Shown here: positions 52,733 to 62,437 of the stretch, piece after piece
Layout: each line of letters starts with the position of its first letter
Numbering within the stretch: the stretch's first letter is position 1
Assembly: GCA_902596655.1 (NCBI GenBank)
Contig: CACJUX010000004.1
Coordinates: 1-64,000, forward strand
Direction of reading: 5' to 3'
Length of the DNA: 64,000 nucleotides
Origin: an uncultured SAR116 cluster alpha proteobacterium
GTDB lineage: Bacteria; Pseudomonadota; Alphaproteobacteria; Puniceispirillales; Puniceispirillaceae
The notes under the pieces: generated by a model
Told to the model about the DNA's origin: nothing
The model's database searches: none
What the model saw: only the letters and a program-made list of their open reading frames with translations
Position numbers and translations under genes: made by a program

Positions 52733-53701
52733 CTAATCGCTCATCCTGTAGCCAACACCGGGAAGCACACACAGCATTTCAAATATCAAATTTGCCGCAA
52801 GAAGTGCCGTATTGCCCTGTAAATCATAGGGTGGAGATACTTCGACCAGATCACAGCCAACCAGATTCAGTCCCTGACAGCCGCGGATAAGTTCAACCGC
52901 CTGAATTGATGTCAGGCCACCAATTTCAGGTGTGCCAGTGCCAGGTGCAAAGGCTGGGTCGAGCGAGTCTATATCAAATGTCAAATAAACCGGGCGCGTC
53001 ACCATTTTAGCGCGAATACTATCAATCAGTGGCGTTGCCGATTTGTGCCATAATTCTTCTGCCTGAACGACTGTAAAACCCTTGTCACGCGCCCAATCAA
53101 AATCCTCAGCGGTATATCCAGTGCCGCGCAGTCCAATCTGAAATGTATAATCAGGATCGATCAGCCCTTCCTCGAATGCCCGACGAAACGGCGTTCCATG
53201 GGCAATGGATTCACCGAACATATGTTCATTTATGTCGGCATGGGCATCAATGTGAACAAGACCGACAGGCCCATGTTTCTTGGCAATTGATCGTAGCACT
53301 GGCAAGGTGAGTGTATGGTCCCCTCCAAGGGTCATGGGAATGACAGAATTGGTGAGGACATTGTCATAGAACACCTCAATGCGGTGCACGGCATCCTTTA
53401 GATCAAATGTATTGATTGGCACATCGCCGATATCAGCAATCCGCAGCGAGTCAAACGGCGCGGCACGGGTCCACATATTGTAGGGGCGCAGCATCACCGA
53501 CTCTGCACGTATCTGTTTTGGTCCAAAGCGAGTGCCAGGCCGGTTTGAAGTGCCGACATCCAGCGGAATACCAATAAAACATGCATCCAGCCCTGCGGCA
53601 TTGTCCGCTGCTGGCAAACGCATCATCGTTCCAGGACCCGCAAAACGTGGCATCTCATTGCCACCAAGCGGCTGGAATAGATCGTCGTCACTCATCCCCA
53701 A
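52733..53701 (-). CDS. speB: Agmatinase/guanidino-acid ureohydrolase
   Basis: 322 residues with the manganese-binding ureohydrolase motifs GGDHTLTLP, IDAHADINEH and TFDIDSLDPAFAPGTG. The family splits guanidino compounds to urea and an amine: agmatine, guanidinobutyrate, guanidinopropionate or others. The substrate is not resolvable here; the symbol marks the family. It lies 9 bases upstream of the DoeA-like gene. Start ATG 53701 or the second ATG two codons later. Confidence 0.85.
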   Translation of the reverse strand: MGMSDDDLFQPLGGNEMPRFAGPGTMMRLPAADNAAGLDACFIGIPLDVGTSNRPGTRFGPKQIRAESVMLRPYNMWTRAAPFDSLRIADIGDVPINTFDLKDAVHRIEVFYDNVLTNSVIPMTLGGDHTLTLPVLRSIAKKHGPVGLVHIDAHADINEHMFGESIAHGTPFRRAFEEGLIDPDYTFQIGLRGTGYTAEDFDWARDKGFTVVQAEELWHKSATPLIDSIRAKMVTRPVYLTFDIDSLDPAFAPGTGTPEIGGLTSIQAVELIRGCQGLNLVGCDLVEVSPPYDLQGNTALLAANLIFEMLCVLPGVGYRMSD

Positions 53702-53726
53702 CCCCCTTACCGATTCTGTTCCCTAG

Positions 53727-54554
53727 CTAAAGGCGTGCAGCGTGCCAGCGTAGATGATCATCCATGAACGTCGAAATGAAGAAATAGGAATGGTCGTAGC
53801 CAGCCTGCATCCGCAAAGTCAAATTAATGTTGGCCTTCTGGCATGCCGTCTCAAGCAGCCATGGCCGCAAACCGCTATCCAGAAAGCTGTCGGCGTCACC
53901 TTGATCAACCAGAAAGTCAGAGCCTCGATGCCCATCCTCAATCAAGGCAACAGCGTCATATGCGCGCCAACTATCCATGTCATCTCCCAGATATTTGCCA
54001 AAGGCAGTTGCCGACCAGTCCGCCGTCATCGGATTAACAATCGGCGCAAAGGCTGAACAGCTTTTAAATCTCTCCGGGTTCCTGAGCGCCATAATCAGCG
54101 CACCATGACCGCCCATCGAATGCCCAAAGATGCCCTGACGCGAAATATCAATAGCAAAGTTTGCCGCTACCAGTTCCGACAATTCGCCCAGAATATACGA
54201 GTACATCTGGTAATGCTTAGCATAGGGGGTTGCAGTAGCATTGAGGTAGAAGCCAGCGCCTGATCCGAACTGCCAGTTGTCTGCCTCATCGGGCACTTTA
54301 TCTCCACGCGGGCTGGTGTCCGGACAGACTACGGCAATGCCAAGCTTGGCAGCCATACGCCTGTACTCGCCCTTTTCCATGACATTGGCGTGGCTGCAGG
54401 TGAGGCCTGACAGGTACCAAAGAACAGGGACAGGCCCTTTGCTATCCGGCGGCATGAAGACAGCAAATGTCATATCACAGCTAGTGGTTTCTGCCTGATG
54501 CCGATAGACACCTTGAACCCCACCATAGGACAGGGCTTTTGAGACAGTTTCCAT
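53727..54554 (-). CDS. fghA: S-formylglutathione hydrolase
   Basis: A 275-residue esterase-D family serine hydrolase: nucleophile in GHSMGGHGALIMALRNP, the LTCSHANVMEKG oxyanion segment, the catalytic His in MQAGYDHSYFFISTFMDDHL. It hydrolyses S-formylglutathione to formate and glutathione. The start overlaps the adhC stop (TGATG), so both steps of the formaldehyde pathway are coupled. Formate then feeds Fdh or Fhs. Confidence 0.97.
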   Translation of the reverse strand: METVSKALSYGGVQGVYRHQAETTSCDMTFAVFMPPDSKGPVPVLWYLSGLTCSHANVMEKGEYRRMAAKLGIAVVCPDTSPRGDKVPDEADNWQFGSGAGFYLNATATPYAKHYQMYSYILGELSELVAANFAIDISRQGIFGHSMGGHGALIMALRNPERFKSCSAFAPIVNPMTADWSATAFGKYLGDDMDSWRAYDAVALIEDGHRGSDFLVDQGDADSFLDSGLRPWLLETACQKANINLTLRMQAGYDHSYFFISTFMDDHLRWHAARL

Positions 54555-55663
54555 CAGAATACAACAACCGACCGGATTGACTCACCAGCATGCATGAGAT
54601 CAAAGCCCTTATTGATATCCTCAAGTGCCAGCGTATGCGTGATCATTGGATCAATATCAATCTTTCCCTGCATGTACCAATCGACAATCTTTGGTACATC
54701 GGTCCGGCCACGCGCACCGCCAAAGGCCGTGCCCCGCCAGCTTCGCCCCGTCACTAGCTGGAAAGGGCGCGTTGAAATTTCCTGTCCTGCCCCAGCCACC
54801 CCAATGATGATAGATTCTCCCCATCCCTTGTGCGCACATTCAAGCGCTTGGCGCATTACAGAAGTGTTACCAATGCATTCAAAGGAATAGTCAGCGCCAC
54901 CACCAGTCAGCTCAACAAGATGGCCAACAAGGTCACCCTTGACCTCACTTGGATTAACGAAATGCGTCATTCCAAATTTTTCACCCCATTCCTTTTTACT
55001 ATGATTTAGGTCGACGCCCACGATCATATTGGCCCCAATCATGCGAAGGCCCTGAATAACATTTAGCCCGATGCCGCCAAGGCCAAACACCACTGCATTA
55101 CATCCAAGCTCTGCCTTGGCGGTGTTAACCACGGCACCAATACCAGTGGTCACGCCGCAACCGATGTAACAGATCTTGTCAAACGGCGCTGCCTTATCAA
55201 CCTTGGCAACAGCTATTTCTGGCAGCACAGTGAAGTTCGAAAATGTCGAAGTTCCCATGTAGTGCAGAACCTGTTTGCCATCGATTGAGAAACGGCTGGT
55301 GCCATCAGGCATCACACCTTGCCCCTGAGTGGTGCGGATGGCCTGACACAGATTCGTTTTTGGATGGAGACAATAGTCACATTCGCGGCACTCCGGAGTA
55401 TAAAGCGGGATCACGTGATCACCTGGCTCGACACTAGTCACGCCCGCGCCCACCTCGCGCACAATACCTGCACCCTCATGCCCAAGAATCGCTGGAAACA
55501 TACCCTCTGGATCAGCACCAGAGAGAGTAAACTCATCCGTGTGGCAAATGCCGGTCGCCATAATTTCTACCAGCACCTCGCCAGCGCAAGGGCCATCAAG
55601 GTCGACCTCCATGACTTCAAGTGGTTTACCTGCCTCAAAAGCGACTGCGGCTCTCGTCTTCAT
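54554..55663 (-). CDS. frmA: S-(hydroxymethyl)glutathione dehydrogenase, class III alcohol dehydrogenase
   Basis: 369 residues with the catalytic zinc site (MATGICHTDEFT, GHEGAGIVREVG), the structural zinc cysteines CRECDYCLHPKTNLC, and the NAD-binding GLGGIGLNVIQG. It oxidises the formaldehyde-glutathione adduct to S-formylglutathione. It is first in the six-gene operon. It handles formaldehyde from methanesulfonate, demethylation or other C1 sources. A 150-base gap separates it from the upstream hydrolase gene. Confidence 0.97.
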   Translation of the reverse strand: MKTRAAVAFEAGKPLEVMEVDLDGPCAGEVLVEIMATGICHTDEFTLSGADPEGMFPAILGHEGAGIVREVGAGVTSVEPGDHVIPLYTPECRECDYCLHPKTNLCQAIRTTQGQGVMPDGTSRFSIDGKQVLHYMGTSTFSNFTVLPEIAVAKVDKAAPFDKICYIGCGVTTGIGAVVNTAKAELGCNAVVFGLGGIGLNVIQGLRMIGANMIVGVDLNHSKKEWGEKFGMTHFVNPSEVKGDLVGHLVELTGGGADYSFECIGNTSVMRQALECAHKGWGESIIIGVAGAGQEISTRPFQLVTGRSWRGTAFGGARGRTDVPKIVDWYMQGKIDIDPMITHTLALEDINKGFDLMHAGESIRSVVVF

Positions 55664-55813
55664 CTTCCCACTCCCCCAATATTAAATTTATTCTTTTATT
55701 TTGTTAAATTCACTCACTCAAGGACGATGACACGACACTAAGGCAAAATTCAAGGCAGTTTTTGTGAATTGACTGTGTCTCTCCAGCTCACTCCCTAATC
55801 CAAAAACACAAAA

Positions 55814-56698
55814 CTATTGGCCTGAAACTCGTCGAATCCTAGACAAAAAATTTACCAACTCCGCAGCAACTCTGCCAGTCTGCTCAATGTGCTGAAAGTG
55901 GCCACAATTTTCCAAAGACACGAAATAAGAGTTTTTTAAAACTTCTGACATTTCCCAGCTTACATTTAATGGCACCATACGATCGCAGTCAGAGGCGATT
56001 ACGAGCACAGGAATCACAATTTCTGCAACACGGTTACTCAGATCAAATTTGCTACAGGCGAGAAAATCCCCAAACACAGTTTTTGAGCCCGCATCAAGCA
56101 TTCTTTGCTTGGCTTTTTCCCTGAAAAACGCCGCCATCTGCGGACTGTCCGCAACAGCCCCAGTTTTTTTATGCCATGAATACTTAACGATACTGTCGAC
56201 AGTTGATTCAAATGTGTTTTGTAAACCATCAAGAATAGCATCGTTGACAATCATTTTGCTCGCTCCACCAATCGCCACGACAGAACAAATACGCCAATGA
56301 TGACTTAGTGAGGCGTTTAGCGCGATTGCAGCACCCATGGAATGTCCAACTAAGCATGCATTTTTTAAATCCATCGCATCTAGAAAATCTATGATGTCGC
56401 TAGAATATTCATCTATGCTAGTTTTGTTTTTTCCTTCTGATTTTCCGTGCCCAGGTAAATCAACAGCGTAAATCGAATAATCATCTAAGCCAGCATTGAA
56501 AAGCCTGATCGCACCTTGGTTGCTTGGTGTCAAACCAATTGATCTAACTAAATGGTTGGCCCTGCGCCATGCCAACGGCCAATCAATCTCTTGCCCACCT
56601 GCACCATGAATTAGAACAATTTTTGGACTACTTATATCTCCAATAACACCATTGAAACTAAATGATATTTCATGGTTTTGAATCGTAACTTTGGGCAT
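55814..56698 (-). CDS. Alpha/beta hydrolase
   Basis: 294 residues with the catalytic triad visible: Ser in CLVGHSMGAAIAL, Asp in ASDCDRMVPLN, His in ENCGHFQHIEQTG. It also has the oxyanion HGAGG and DLPGHGKSEG. Esterase, lactonase or C-C hydrolase activity cannot be told apart. It is AT-rich and unlinked in operon terms to frmA (150-base gap). Confidence 0.85.
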   Translation of the reverse strand: MPKVTIQNHEISFSFNGVIGDISSPKIVLIHGAGGQEIDWPLAWRRANHLVRSIGLTPSNQGAIRLFNAGLDDYSIYAVDLPGHGKSEGKNKTSIDEYSSDIIDFLDAMDLKNACLVGHSMGAAIALNASLSHHWRICSVVAIGGASKMIVNDAILDGLQNTFESTVDSIVKYSWHKKTGAVADSPQMAAFFREKAKQRMLDAGSKTVFGDFLACSKFDLSNRVAEIVIPVLVIASDCDRMVPLNVSWEMSEVLKNSYFVSLENCGHFQHIEQTGRVAAELVNFLSRIRRVSGQ

Positions 56699-57360
56699 TA
56701 AATAAATTCCATCGAAAAATTGGCATCCTCAAAAACAGACAACCATCTGATTAATAGGTTATGTGTACTCATTGCATTTTGAACCGCGTTGTTAGATATA
56801 TGCCTAAGTGAATTATCCTAACCCGCCCCATATATAGTTAGAAATAAATTAATGGTTTTTGGATAGCATTTCTCTCTCAAAAGACAATTGAGGTGGTAAG
56901 AGAAAAGTTGTCTGAAAAATTTGGGTTTAAGTCGATACGGGGACCCAAAAACCTGTTTGACTAGCGAGAATAAACTTTTTTAGAAATCTCTATACTTTTG
57001 CCTCAAACTTTCATCATGCCGGCGTTTGAATTGTTATTTGTGAACATCATCTCACTTTGTGGCATGTCTGCTCGTCAGAGACTGATTACGAAAGCATCTA
57101 GAAATAGAATCACTTTGTTTCCAAAATGAGGGAATCCAGGTTTCACATAGTTGAATCTGCAATCGATCCCTTGGTCCCTTCAATTTATAAAGCTATTTGA
57201 AGTGATTGCTTCAACAAAAAGTCAATTAATTTGCCCGACATGCTATGATCGTGCGAATACTGATATGATTGTACTTTTTCAAATCAACGCAGATTATAAC
57301 ACACCCGGGTTCAGCGGTTCATTTTTACTTGTCGCCCTATTTAAAACGGGCACAAACACA
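56699..57360. other. Gene-free intergenic stretch
   Basis: A 662-base AT-rich gap with no convincing gene. An open stretch ending at 56963 on the plus strand (protein-like end REKLSEKFGFKSIRGPKN) lacks a start and could be a gene remnant. A 100-codon frame at 57151 overlaps the TetR gene and has no family features. The promoter of the alpha/beta hydrolase should lie at its left end. Confidence 0.4.
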
Positions 57361-57942
57361 TTATTCATTCAATCCTTTCGAAAGAGACCGGATGACAAGG
57401 TCACTAAATACATCCCCAATATCCTCAGGAGATTGAAGGCCATAAGGTTTTAGCCACAGGCAAGAGTAGAAATACATTCCCAAAAGTCCTTTGACAGCGA
57501 TTTTATCGACTTCCCTAAACACATTTTGCTGCACACCCTCTTCTATAGTTTTAGACCAGATTTGCTGGTATTCTGCATGCATGCACATAACATTATAGTG
57601 TCGTGAACCTGTCAAAGACTGCACCTCCCGAAAACAGACAACTATTTCCGCTAAATTACTGCTAATTACAGCCATCAAGTGTCGGCTCAACGCTCTCAAA
57701 CGCTGAATAGGATCTGGATACTCTCTTGCTATACTGTGGCCAGACTGTACCAAATCTGAGATATAATGAGATGCTATTTCGTGAAGAAGATCTTCCTTGC
57801 TTTCTATGTGATGATATAAGGTTCCGCGACCAAACCCCGAAGCCGCCCCAATCTCGGCGACGCCAACCCCATTGTAGCCTTTTTTTGCAAACAATGTAGC
57901 CGCAACCTTGGTTATCTTCTTTGCCTGTTCTGTCTGTTTCAA
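57361..57942 (-). CDS. TetR/AcrR-family regulator
   Basis: 193 residues: TetR HTH KKGYNGVGVAEIGAASGFGRGTLYHHIESKEDLL, then an all-helical ligand domain with RALSRHLMAVISSN as in acyl-CoA-responsive TetR proteins. Its targets may be the hydrolase gene or the MaoC-SUOX-ETF operon starting 0.9 kb away. The neighbouring long gap leaves room for several operators. Confidence 0.88.
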   Translation of the reverse strand: MKQTEQAKKITKVAATLFAKKGYNGVGVAEIGAASGFGRGTLYHHIESKEDLLHEIASHYISDLVQSGHSIAREYPDPIQRLRALSRHLMAVISSNLAEIVVCFREVQSLTGSRHYNVMCMHAEYQQIWSKTIEEGVQQNVFREVDKIAVKGLLGMYFYSCLWLKPYGLQSPEDIGDVFSDLVIRSLSKGLNE

Positions 57943-58838
57943 TGTTCCATCATCCGTTCATTAATACCTTTTTGCTAGGTCGATTTTACCCATATCCTCT
58001 GATCACGATTCTGGTCACCGCGCCTATTCCATCTTCAATGCATTTTTAGACAGATAGTAGCTGCTTGACTACCTACAGCGTTCAAAGGTTCTATTTCTGG
58101 GTTTGCTCCAAATTGTCTAATTTCGTGGATTAGTGTCATAGTATCTCAACAACTGACCCTAACAATAGGCGTTCGAGCGTAATTGCGCTCACCGATAAGT
58201 CTAGCCTGTCAGACATACACGCTAATTCTTTCCACATTGCCACAAATCTTTAGCTTTGTGCGGGGTAAATGGAACGTGCTAGAAGACACCTGATCAAACT
58301 TTAAAGCTAGAGTCTGTCACCTTATTCCAGCGTTCAGCAACTTTTTGCTTGCGGGATTTGTTTGGTTCCTCCACTGAGCAATATGATCAATCTTAACCTC
58401 AACAAAAACTAATGCCCAATATCATTAATCAGATTAGCAAACATTTCACTGTTAAGCTTATCTAATTAAAAGCTGCAAAAGGTTTCGTTCAACTGATCAA
58501 AAGGGGCTATCTTTCCAACACTAATAGTAACGTTGTTTGTGGATGACTTTCTGCCAGCGCCAAATTTACAACAACTCAGTAGCTCTTGTATGAAATCGCA
58601 ATTTTTGGTTGCTTGGGCCTAAACCTGGTTCAAAAAGGTCTCCCAAAACTTTAAGTTATCAGACTATTCTAACATTCTAAACGAATGATAAAGGTTTTGA
58701 TTATTCGACATGAGATTCAAAAAACTTGCATTGTACCGTTTGGTCTGTACAATATAAAATTATAACTGCGTGTGATAAAAATAGTGAGCACTGTTCTAGG
58801 TTTTTTTTAGCAAGGTTGGGTTGAGGGACTTTGTTGAT
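57943..58838. other. Long gene-free stretch between TetR and MaoC genes
   Basis: About 0.9 kb, AT-rich, without a supported gene on either strand. A short minus-strand open stretch around 58330-58430 (ending KKLLNAGIR) has no start or known family and may be a relic. The promoter for the MaoC-SUOX-ETF operon should be near 58700-58820. I found no repeat or RNA structure that stands out. Confidence 0.4.
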
Positions 58839-59294
58839 ATGTCTGAAGCAGAAAAAAAAGATGGTTGGGTAGGAGTTGTAAACGGCAAACCAAAAATTGG
58901 ACAATTCAGTGAGCGGTCCCGGATCACTAAGTTAAGCGATATACATGCTTTTACTGAGATGACAGGTGATAAAAATCCAGTCCACTACGATGAGGAACTC
59001 GCAAAAAAAACGCCATTTGGGAAGCTCATAGTGCAGGGTGGTGTAACAACTGGCCTTCTTAATGCCTGTGTTGCGGAAGACTTGCCCGGGCCCGGCACAG
59101 TTTTTTTGTCAACTGAACTAAATTTTTTAAAAGCTGTTGGCGTTGGAGAAAAGTTGACTGCTCGAGTTGAAATTGAGTCTGTAAGAAGCGACAAACCGAT
59201 ATGCAGACTTACAACTAAAATTACCGACAGCGCTGGTGATGTTTGTGTTGATGGCACCGCTACAACTTACACCATGGCACTTAAAGGTCTTTAA
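58839..59294 (+). CDS. MaoC-like (R)-specific enoyl-CoA hydratase-fold protein
   Basis: About 151 residues. It has the hydratase active-site motif FTEMTGDKNPVHYDEEL (Asp and His) followed by FGKLIVQGGVTTGLL, as in PhaJ-type hydratases. The start ATG 58839 has GAGGGA ten bases upstream; a TTG at 58821 also opens the frame but falls inside that region. It is first in an operon with the sulfite-oxidase-family and ETF genes, so an acyl-CoA substrate with a sulfur or C1 side group is conceivable. Confidence 0.8.
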   Translation: MSEAEKKDGWVGVVNGKPKIGQFSERSRITKLSDIHAFTEMTGDKNPVHYDEELAKKTPFGKLIVQGGVTTGLLNACVAEDLPGPGTVFLSTELNFLKAVGVGEKLTARVEIESVRSDKPICRLTTKITDSAGDVCVDGTATTYTMALKGL

Positions 59295-59353
59295 AGCAGA
59301 TAAAATTTTTTGGAAATATCTGGATAGAAATTCAATATTACGGGAGTGATGAA

Positions 59354-60616
59354 ATGTCAGATGATATCGAACTTGAGGGTGAGTGGGTAATGGGATGGCC
59401 CGATCGCAAACGTGCCCGTGTAATGCCAAGTAAAGACTCAGAAGGTAGAACTATTTTTGGACGCTCTCCGTTACTCGATCTGGAGGGATTACTGACCCCA
59501 ACTGACGCCTATTATGTTATTGCTCAACTTAACATGCCTGATCCGGTCCATCCCGATGACTTCTCATTCTCGATCGGCGGGATGGTTGATAATCCGATCG
59601 AGTACACTCTTGATGACATTCGAAAGTTTCCTGGACGCACTGTGCGGGCAGTAACCGAATGTGCAGGAAATGATGGCGAATTTTGGGACTACATTGATGA
59701 GGGGAAAAACACGCGCAAGCCCTCCTTACGCGTTGTTCAAGCTGAAGAAGGTGGTTGGCGCCAATCGGGAGATGGCGAAGAGGCCCTAGACATTGATAAC
59801 ATCCTTGAGTCTATACCCACCACCGGTCTTGTTAGTGGTGGTGAGTGGACCGGAGTGCCATTTAAGACTTTACTCGAGCTTGCAGGTATACAAGAAGGGG
59901 CGGTGTCTGTTGCCCTTCATGGTTGGGATGAGGGAAGACCCGACCCAGTAACCCAGTACCTATCAGTTGGACGTACTGACTTCGATGTGGTTGATCCCGG
60001 CATCATCAATTACGCAAAAGCGATGCCAATAGAAAAAGCTCTTCATGAAGATACAATTCTGGCATGGGCTCACAATGGTGAGTACTTGACACATGTGCAC
60101 GGTGCGCCATTAAGGTTGGTTGTGCCAGGCTGGGCCGGAAATTGGTGGGTAAAATGGATTGATAGAATAGAAGTACTCGATCACACACCAGATTTTTATT
60201 ATCAAACTCACTACTTTGTGAGCGGTAAGTCACCAGAAGATCCTAATAAGAAACCGATGAAAACTCTTGGTGTCAAGGCATTGATTACTTCACCTCGAGA
60301 CGATGATGGACCAATTAGGTGTGGTTCCCACGCCATAACTGGCCGAACCTGGAGTGGGGAGGGTGCCGTAGTTCGCGTCGAAATCAGTACTGACGGGGGT
60401 GAAAGCTGGAACGATGCGACCATTGAGGAATCTAACGACCGGTGGCTATGGCGGCGCTTTCATTATGCTTGGGAGGTCACTGAGCCAGGGCAGTACAAGG
60501 TAATGGCGCGCGGAACGGACGAAAAAGGAAGAGTCCAGCCAACTATGGACTGGAATTTCCAGCGCAAGCACTTTGACGGCATCGTGCCAGAGAACATCAT
60601 TGTCGAGAAAGGATGA
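59354..60616 (+). CDS. Sulfite-oxidase-family molybdenum enzyme, cytoplasmic (SoxC/SorA-like)
   Basis: A 420-residue Mo-pterin protein of the sulfite oxidase (SUOX) family: molybdenum-ligand Cys103 in TECAGND, the GVPFKTLLELAG block, LRLVVPGWAGNWWVKWI in the core and the C-terminal immunoglobulin-like dimer domain (WSGEGAVVRVEISTDGG). No Sec or Tat signal is visible, unlike periplasmic SorA/SoxC, so it should act in the cytoplasm. No cytochrome gene follows; instead ETF beta and alpha follow by 6 bases. Sulfite or an organosulfur compound may be the substrate. Confidence 0.85.
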   Translation: MSDDIELEGEWVMGWPDRKRARVMPSKDSEGRTIFGRSPLLDLEGLLTPTDAYYVIAQLNMPDPVHPDDFSFSIGGMVDNPIEYTLDDIRKFPGRTVRAVTECAGNDGEFWDYIDEGKNTRKPSLRVVQAEEGGWRQSGDGEEALDIDNILESIPTTGLVSGGEWTGVPFKTLLELAGIQEGAVSVALHGWDEGRPDPVTQYLSVGRTDFDVVDPGIINYAKAMPIEKALHEDTILAWAHNGEYLTHVHGAPLRLVVPGWAGNWWVKWIDRIEVLDHTPDFYYQTHYFVSGKSPEDPNKKPMKTLGVKALITSPRDDDGPIRCGSHAITGRTWSGEGAVVRVEISTDGGESWNDATIEESNDRWLWRRFHYAWEVTEPGQYKVMARGTDEKGRVQPTMDWNFQRKHFDGIVPENIIVEKG

Positions 60617-60622
60617 CCTTCC

Positions 60623-61435
60623 ATGAAGATTGTGGTTTGTGTCAAACAAATTCAGAACCCCGAGATCCCAGCTGCTCAGTTTCGCATTGATGAAGAAGCG
60701 AAGGTTTTGATCCCAGTTTCCGGTTTATCGCCCGTGCTAAGCCCATTCGATGAACAAGCAGTTGAAGCTGCCCTGAGAATACGTGATAGGGCAGAAGAAG
60801 GCGCAGACATAGAAATAACGATTGTAACTATTGCTCCAAAAGGTGCTCGCGCAGCAATTAAAGCGGCGCTTGCTTTGGGTGCTGACAATGCGGTTTTACT
60901 CAATGAACCAACATTTGATGGGGGTGGTGGGTATGTTACCGCTCGCAATCTAGCTGAGACAATACGCGCCATAGGTGATGTGGACTTAATCTTGACTGGG
61001 CGTCAAGCGGCAGATGGGGATGCTGGTGTTGTTGGCCTTGGAATAGCCGAAATTCTTGATATCCCGGCCATAACCTTTGCGCGGAATGTGCAAACTGCCG
61101 ATGGAGTCGTCACAGTTCAACGTGTACTTCAGGATGGTATTGAGACGGTTGAAGCAGATTTGCCAGCGTTGGTTACTATCTCCAATGAGTTGGGTAAAGT
61201 CCGGAACGCATCAATGCGCGAGACCATGCGTGCAGCGAAGAAGCCGGTTAAGGAATGGACTCCAGAGGATATTGGTCTTGATGAGACGCAAGTTGGCTCT
61301 AGCGCTACGCGTTACGAGTTGGAGCGTCTCTATATCCCGGTAAACGAAATCGAGTGTGAATTCATCAGCGGAGATACACCAGCCGAAATAGCTGCCACTC
61401 TTGCTCAACATATGCGTGAAGAAAATTTGATATAG
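60623..61435 (+). CDS. etfB: Electron transfer flavoprotein beta subunit
   Basis: A 270-residue ETF beta: N-terminal KIVVCVKQI, FDEQAVEAALRIRD, VTIAPKGARAAIKAALALGAD, the LTGRQAADGDAGVVG AMP/FAD site and a C-terminal recognition arm. The sequence looks like a specialised ETF, not the one serving general beta-oxidation. It sits in the SUOX operon and is directly followed by etfA. Confidence 0.93.
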   Translation: MKIVVCVKQIQNPEIPAAQFRIDEEAKVLIPVSGLSPVLSPFDEQAVEAALRIRDRAEEGADIEITIVTIAPKGARAAIKAALALGADNAVLLNEPTFDGGGGYVTARNLAETIRAIGDVDLILTGRQAADGDAGVVGLGIAEILDIPAITFARNVQTADGVVTVQRVLQDGIETVEADLPALVTISNELGKVRNASMRETMRAAKKPVKEWTPEDIGLDETQVGSSATRYELERLYIPVNEIECEFISGDTPAEIAATLAQHMREENLI

Positions 61436-61444
61436 GATCAAAAG

Positions 61445-62437
61445 ATGACCGATAATAAAAGTGGTGTTCTTGTAGTTGTAGAGGTGGAGGATAGCCAACC
61501 TATAGACCTAGGATTAGAAATGTTAGCGTTAGCAAGGCGGCTCACTGGTATTATGGGTGGGACGGTCACTGCGGTCGCTTTTGGTACTGGCTTGGAAACC
61601 ACTGGTGAAACACTTACTGCATATGGTGCAGATCAAGTTTTGCTTAATGATAACGAAATATTTACCAATTTTCACGCTGAAGCCTGGTTACCAGATCTAT
61701 CCAAAATAATCACTGAGGTCGAGCCCGCTCTTGTCCTCATTGGACATTCCGAGTCTGGCACTGATTTGGCCCCCCGTCTAGCATTCCGTCTTGATGTTGA
61801 TGTAGCTACCGGTTGTGAGTCAATTGATATTGTTAATGGACGGCCACACATGACACGAAGCTGTTTTGGCGGCCTTGCACGCGAAGTGATCACTTTTACC
61901 AAAACGCCTGCGCTAGCCACTATCCGCTCGAAGAGCCAACAGGCTCTGGTACCTGATATGAAGCGTTCCGCGGAGATTAAGCACGTGAGTTCAATTCTTG
62001 ACGTGAACGCTATCCGCACCCGTGTTGTTAACCGCGATAGAGAGAAAGCTGTTGGAGTGCAGATGGAGAGTGCAAAAGTTGTGATTGGTGGTGGGCTAGG
62101 TTTAGGCGGGCCAGAGGGTTTTAAAACACTTAATGAAATTGCAGAATTAGTCGATGGAGCTGTTGGTGCTAGCAGGGCCGCTTGTGATTTGGACTGGTGC
62201 CCGCGTTCCTATCAGATCGGACTGTCTGGGCGTACAGTGGCACCTGAACTATACATTGCGGTCGGTATCTCCGGTGCCAGTCACCACATGGCGGGCTGTG
62301 GCAACTCTAAGACCATTGTTTCAGTCAATTCTGATCCAAAAGCAGAAATTTTTAAATCATCTCGTTTTGGTATTGTAGGAAACTCTCAGGAAATCATGCC
62401 TGCGTTGGCTGAAGAAATCAGAAAGCTAAAGGCCTAA
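61445..62437 (+). CDS. etfA: Electron transfer flavoprotein alpha subunit
   Basis: 330 residues with the FAD-binding C-terminal domain: VVIGGGLGLGGPEGFKTL, YQIGLSGRTVAPELYIAVG and ISGASHHMAGCGNS. The last segment differs from the usual GAIQHLAG, and FGIVGN replaces YGIVGD near the end. These changes occur in divergent ETFs paired with dedicated dehydrogenases. No ETF:quinone oxidoreductase gene follows in the window. Confidence 0.93.
   Translation: MTDNKSGVLVVVEVEDSQPIDLGLEMLALARRLTGIMGGTVTAVAFGTGLETTGETLTAYGADQVLLNDNEIFTNFHAEAWLPDLSKIITEVEPALVLIGHSESGTDLAPRLAFRLDVDVATGCESIDIVNGRPHMTRSCFGGLAREVITFTKTPALATIRSKSQQALVPDMKRSAEIKHVSSILDVNAIRTRVVNRDREKAVGVQMESAKVVIGGGLGLGGPEGFKTLNEIAELVDGAVGASRAACDLDWCPRSYQIGLSGRTVAPELYIAVGISGASHHMAGCGNSKTIVSVNSDPKAEIFKSSRFGIVGNSQEIMPALAEEIRKLKA

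Noticed and set aside
57151-57453. 100-codon frame overlapping the TetR gene end
   Set aside because: Overlaps a well-supported gene on the other strand and has low-complexity composition without family features.
58330-58430. Possible transposase fragment in the long gap before the MaoC gene
   Set aside because: The short open stretch has no recognisable transposase motif or terminal repeats.
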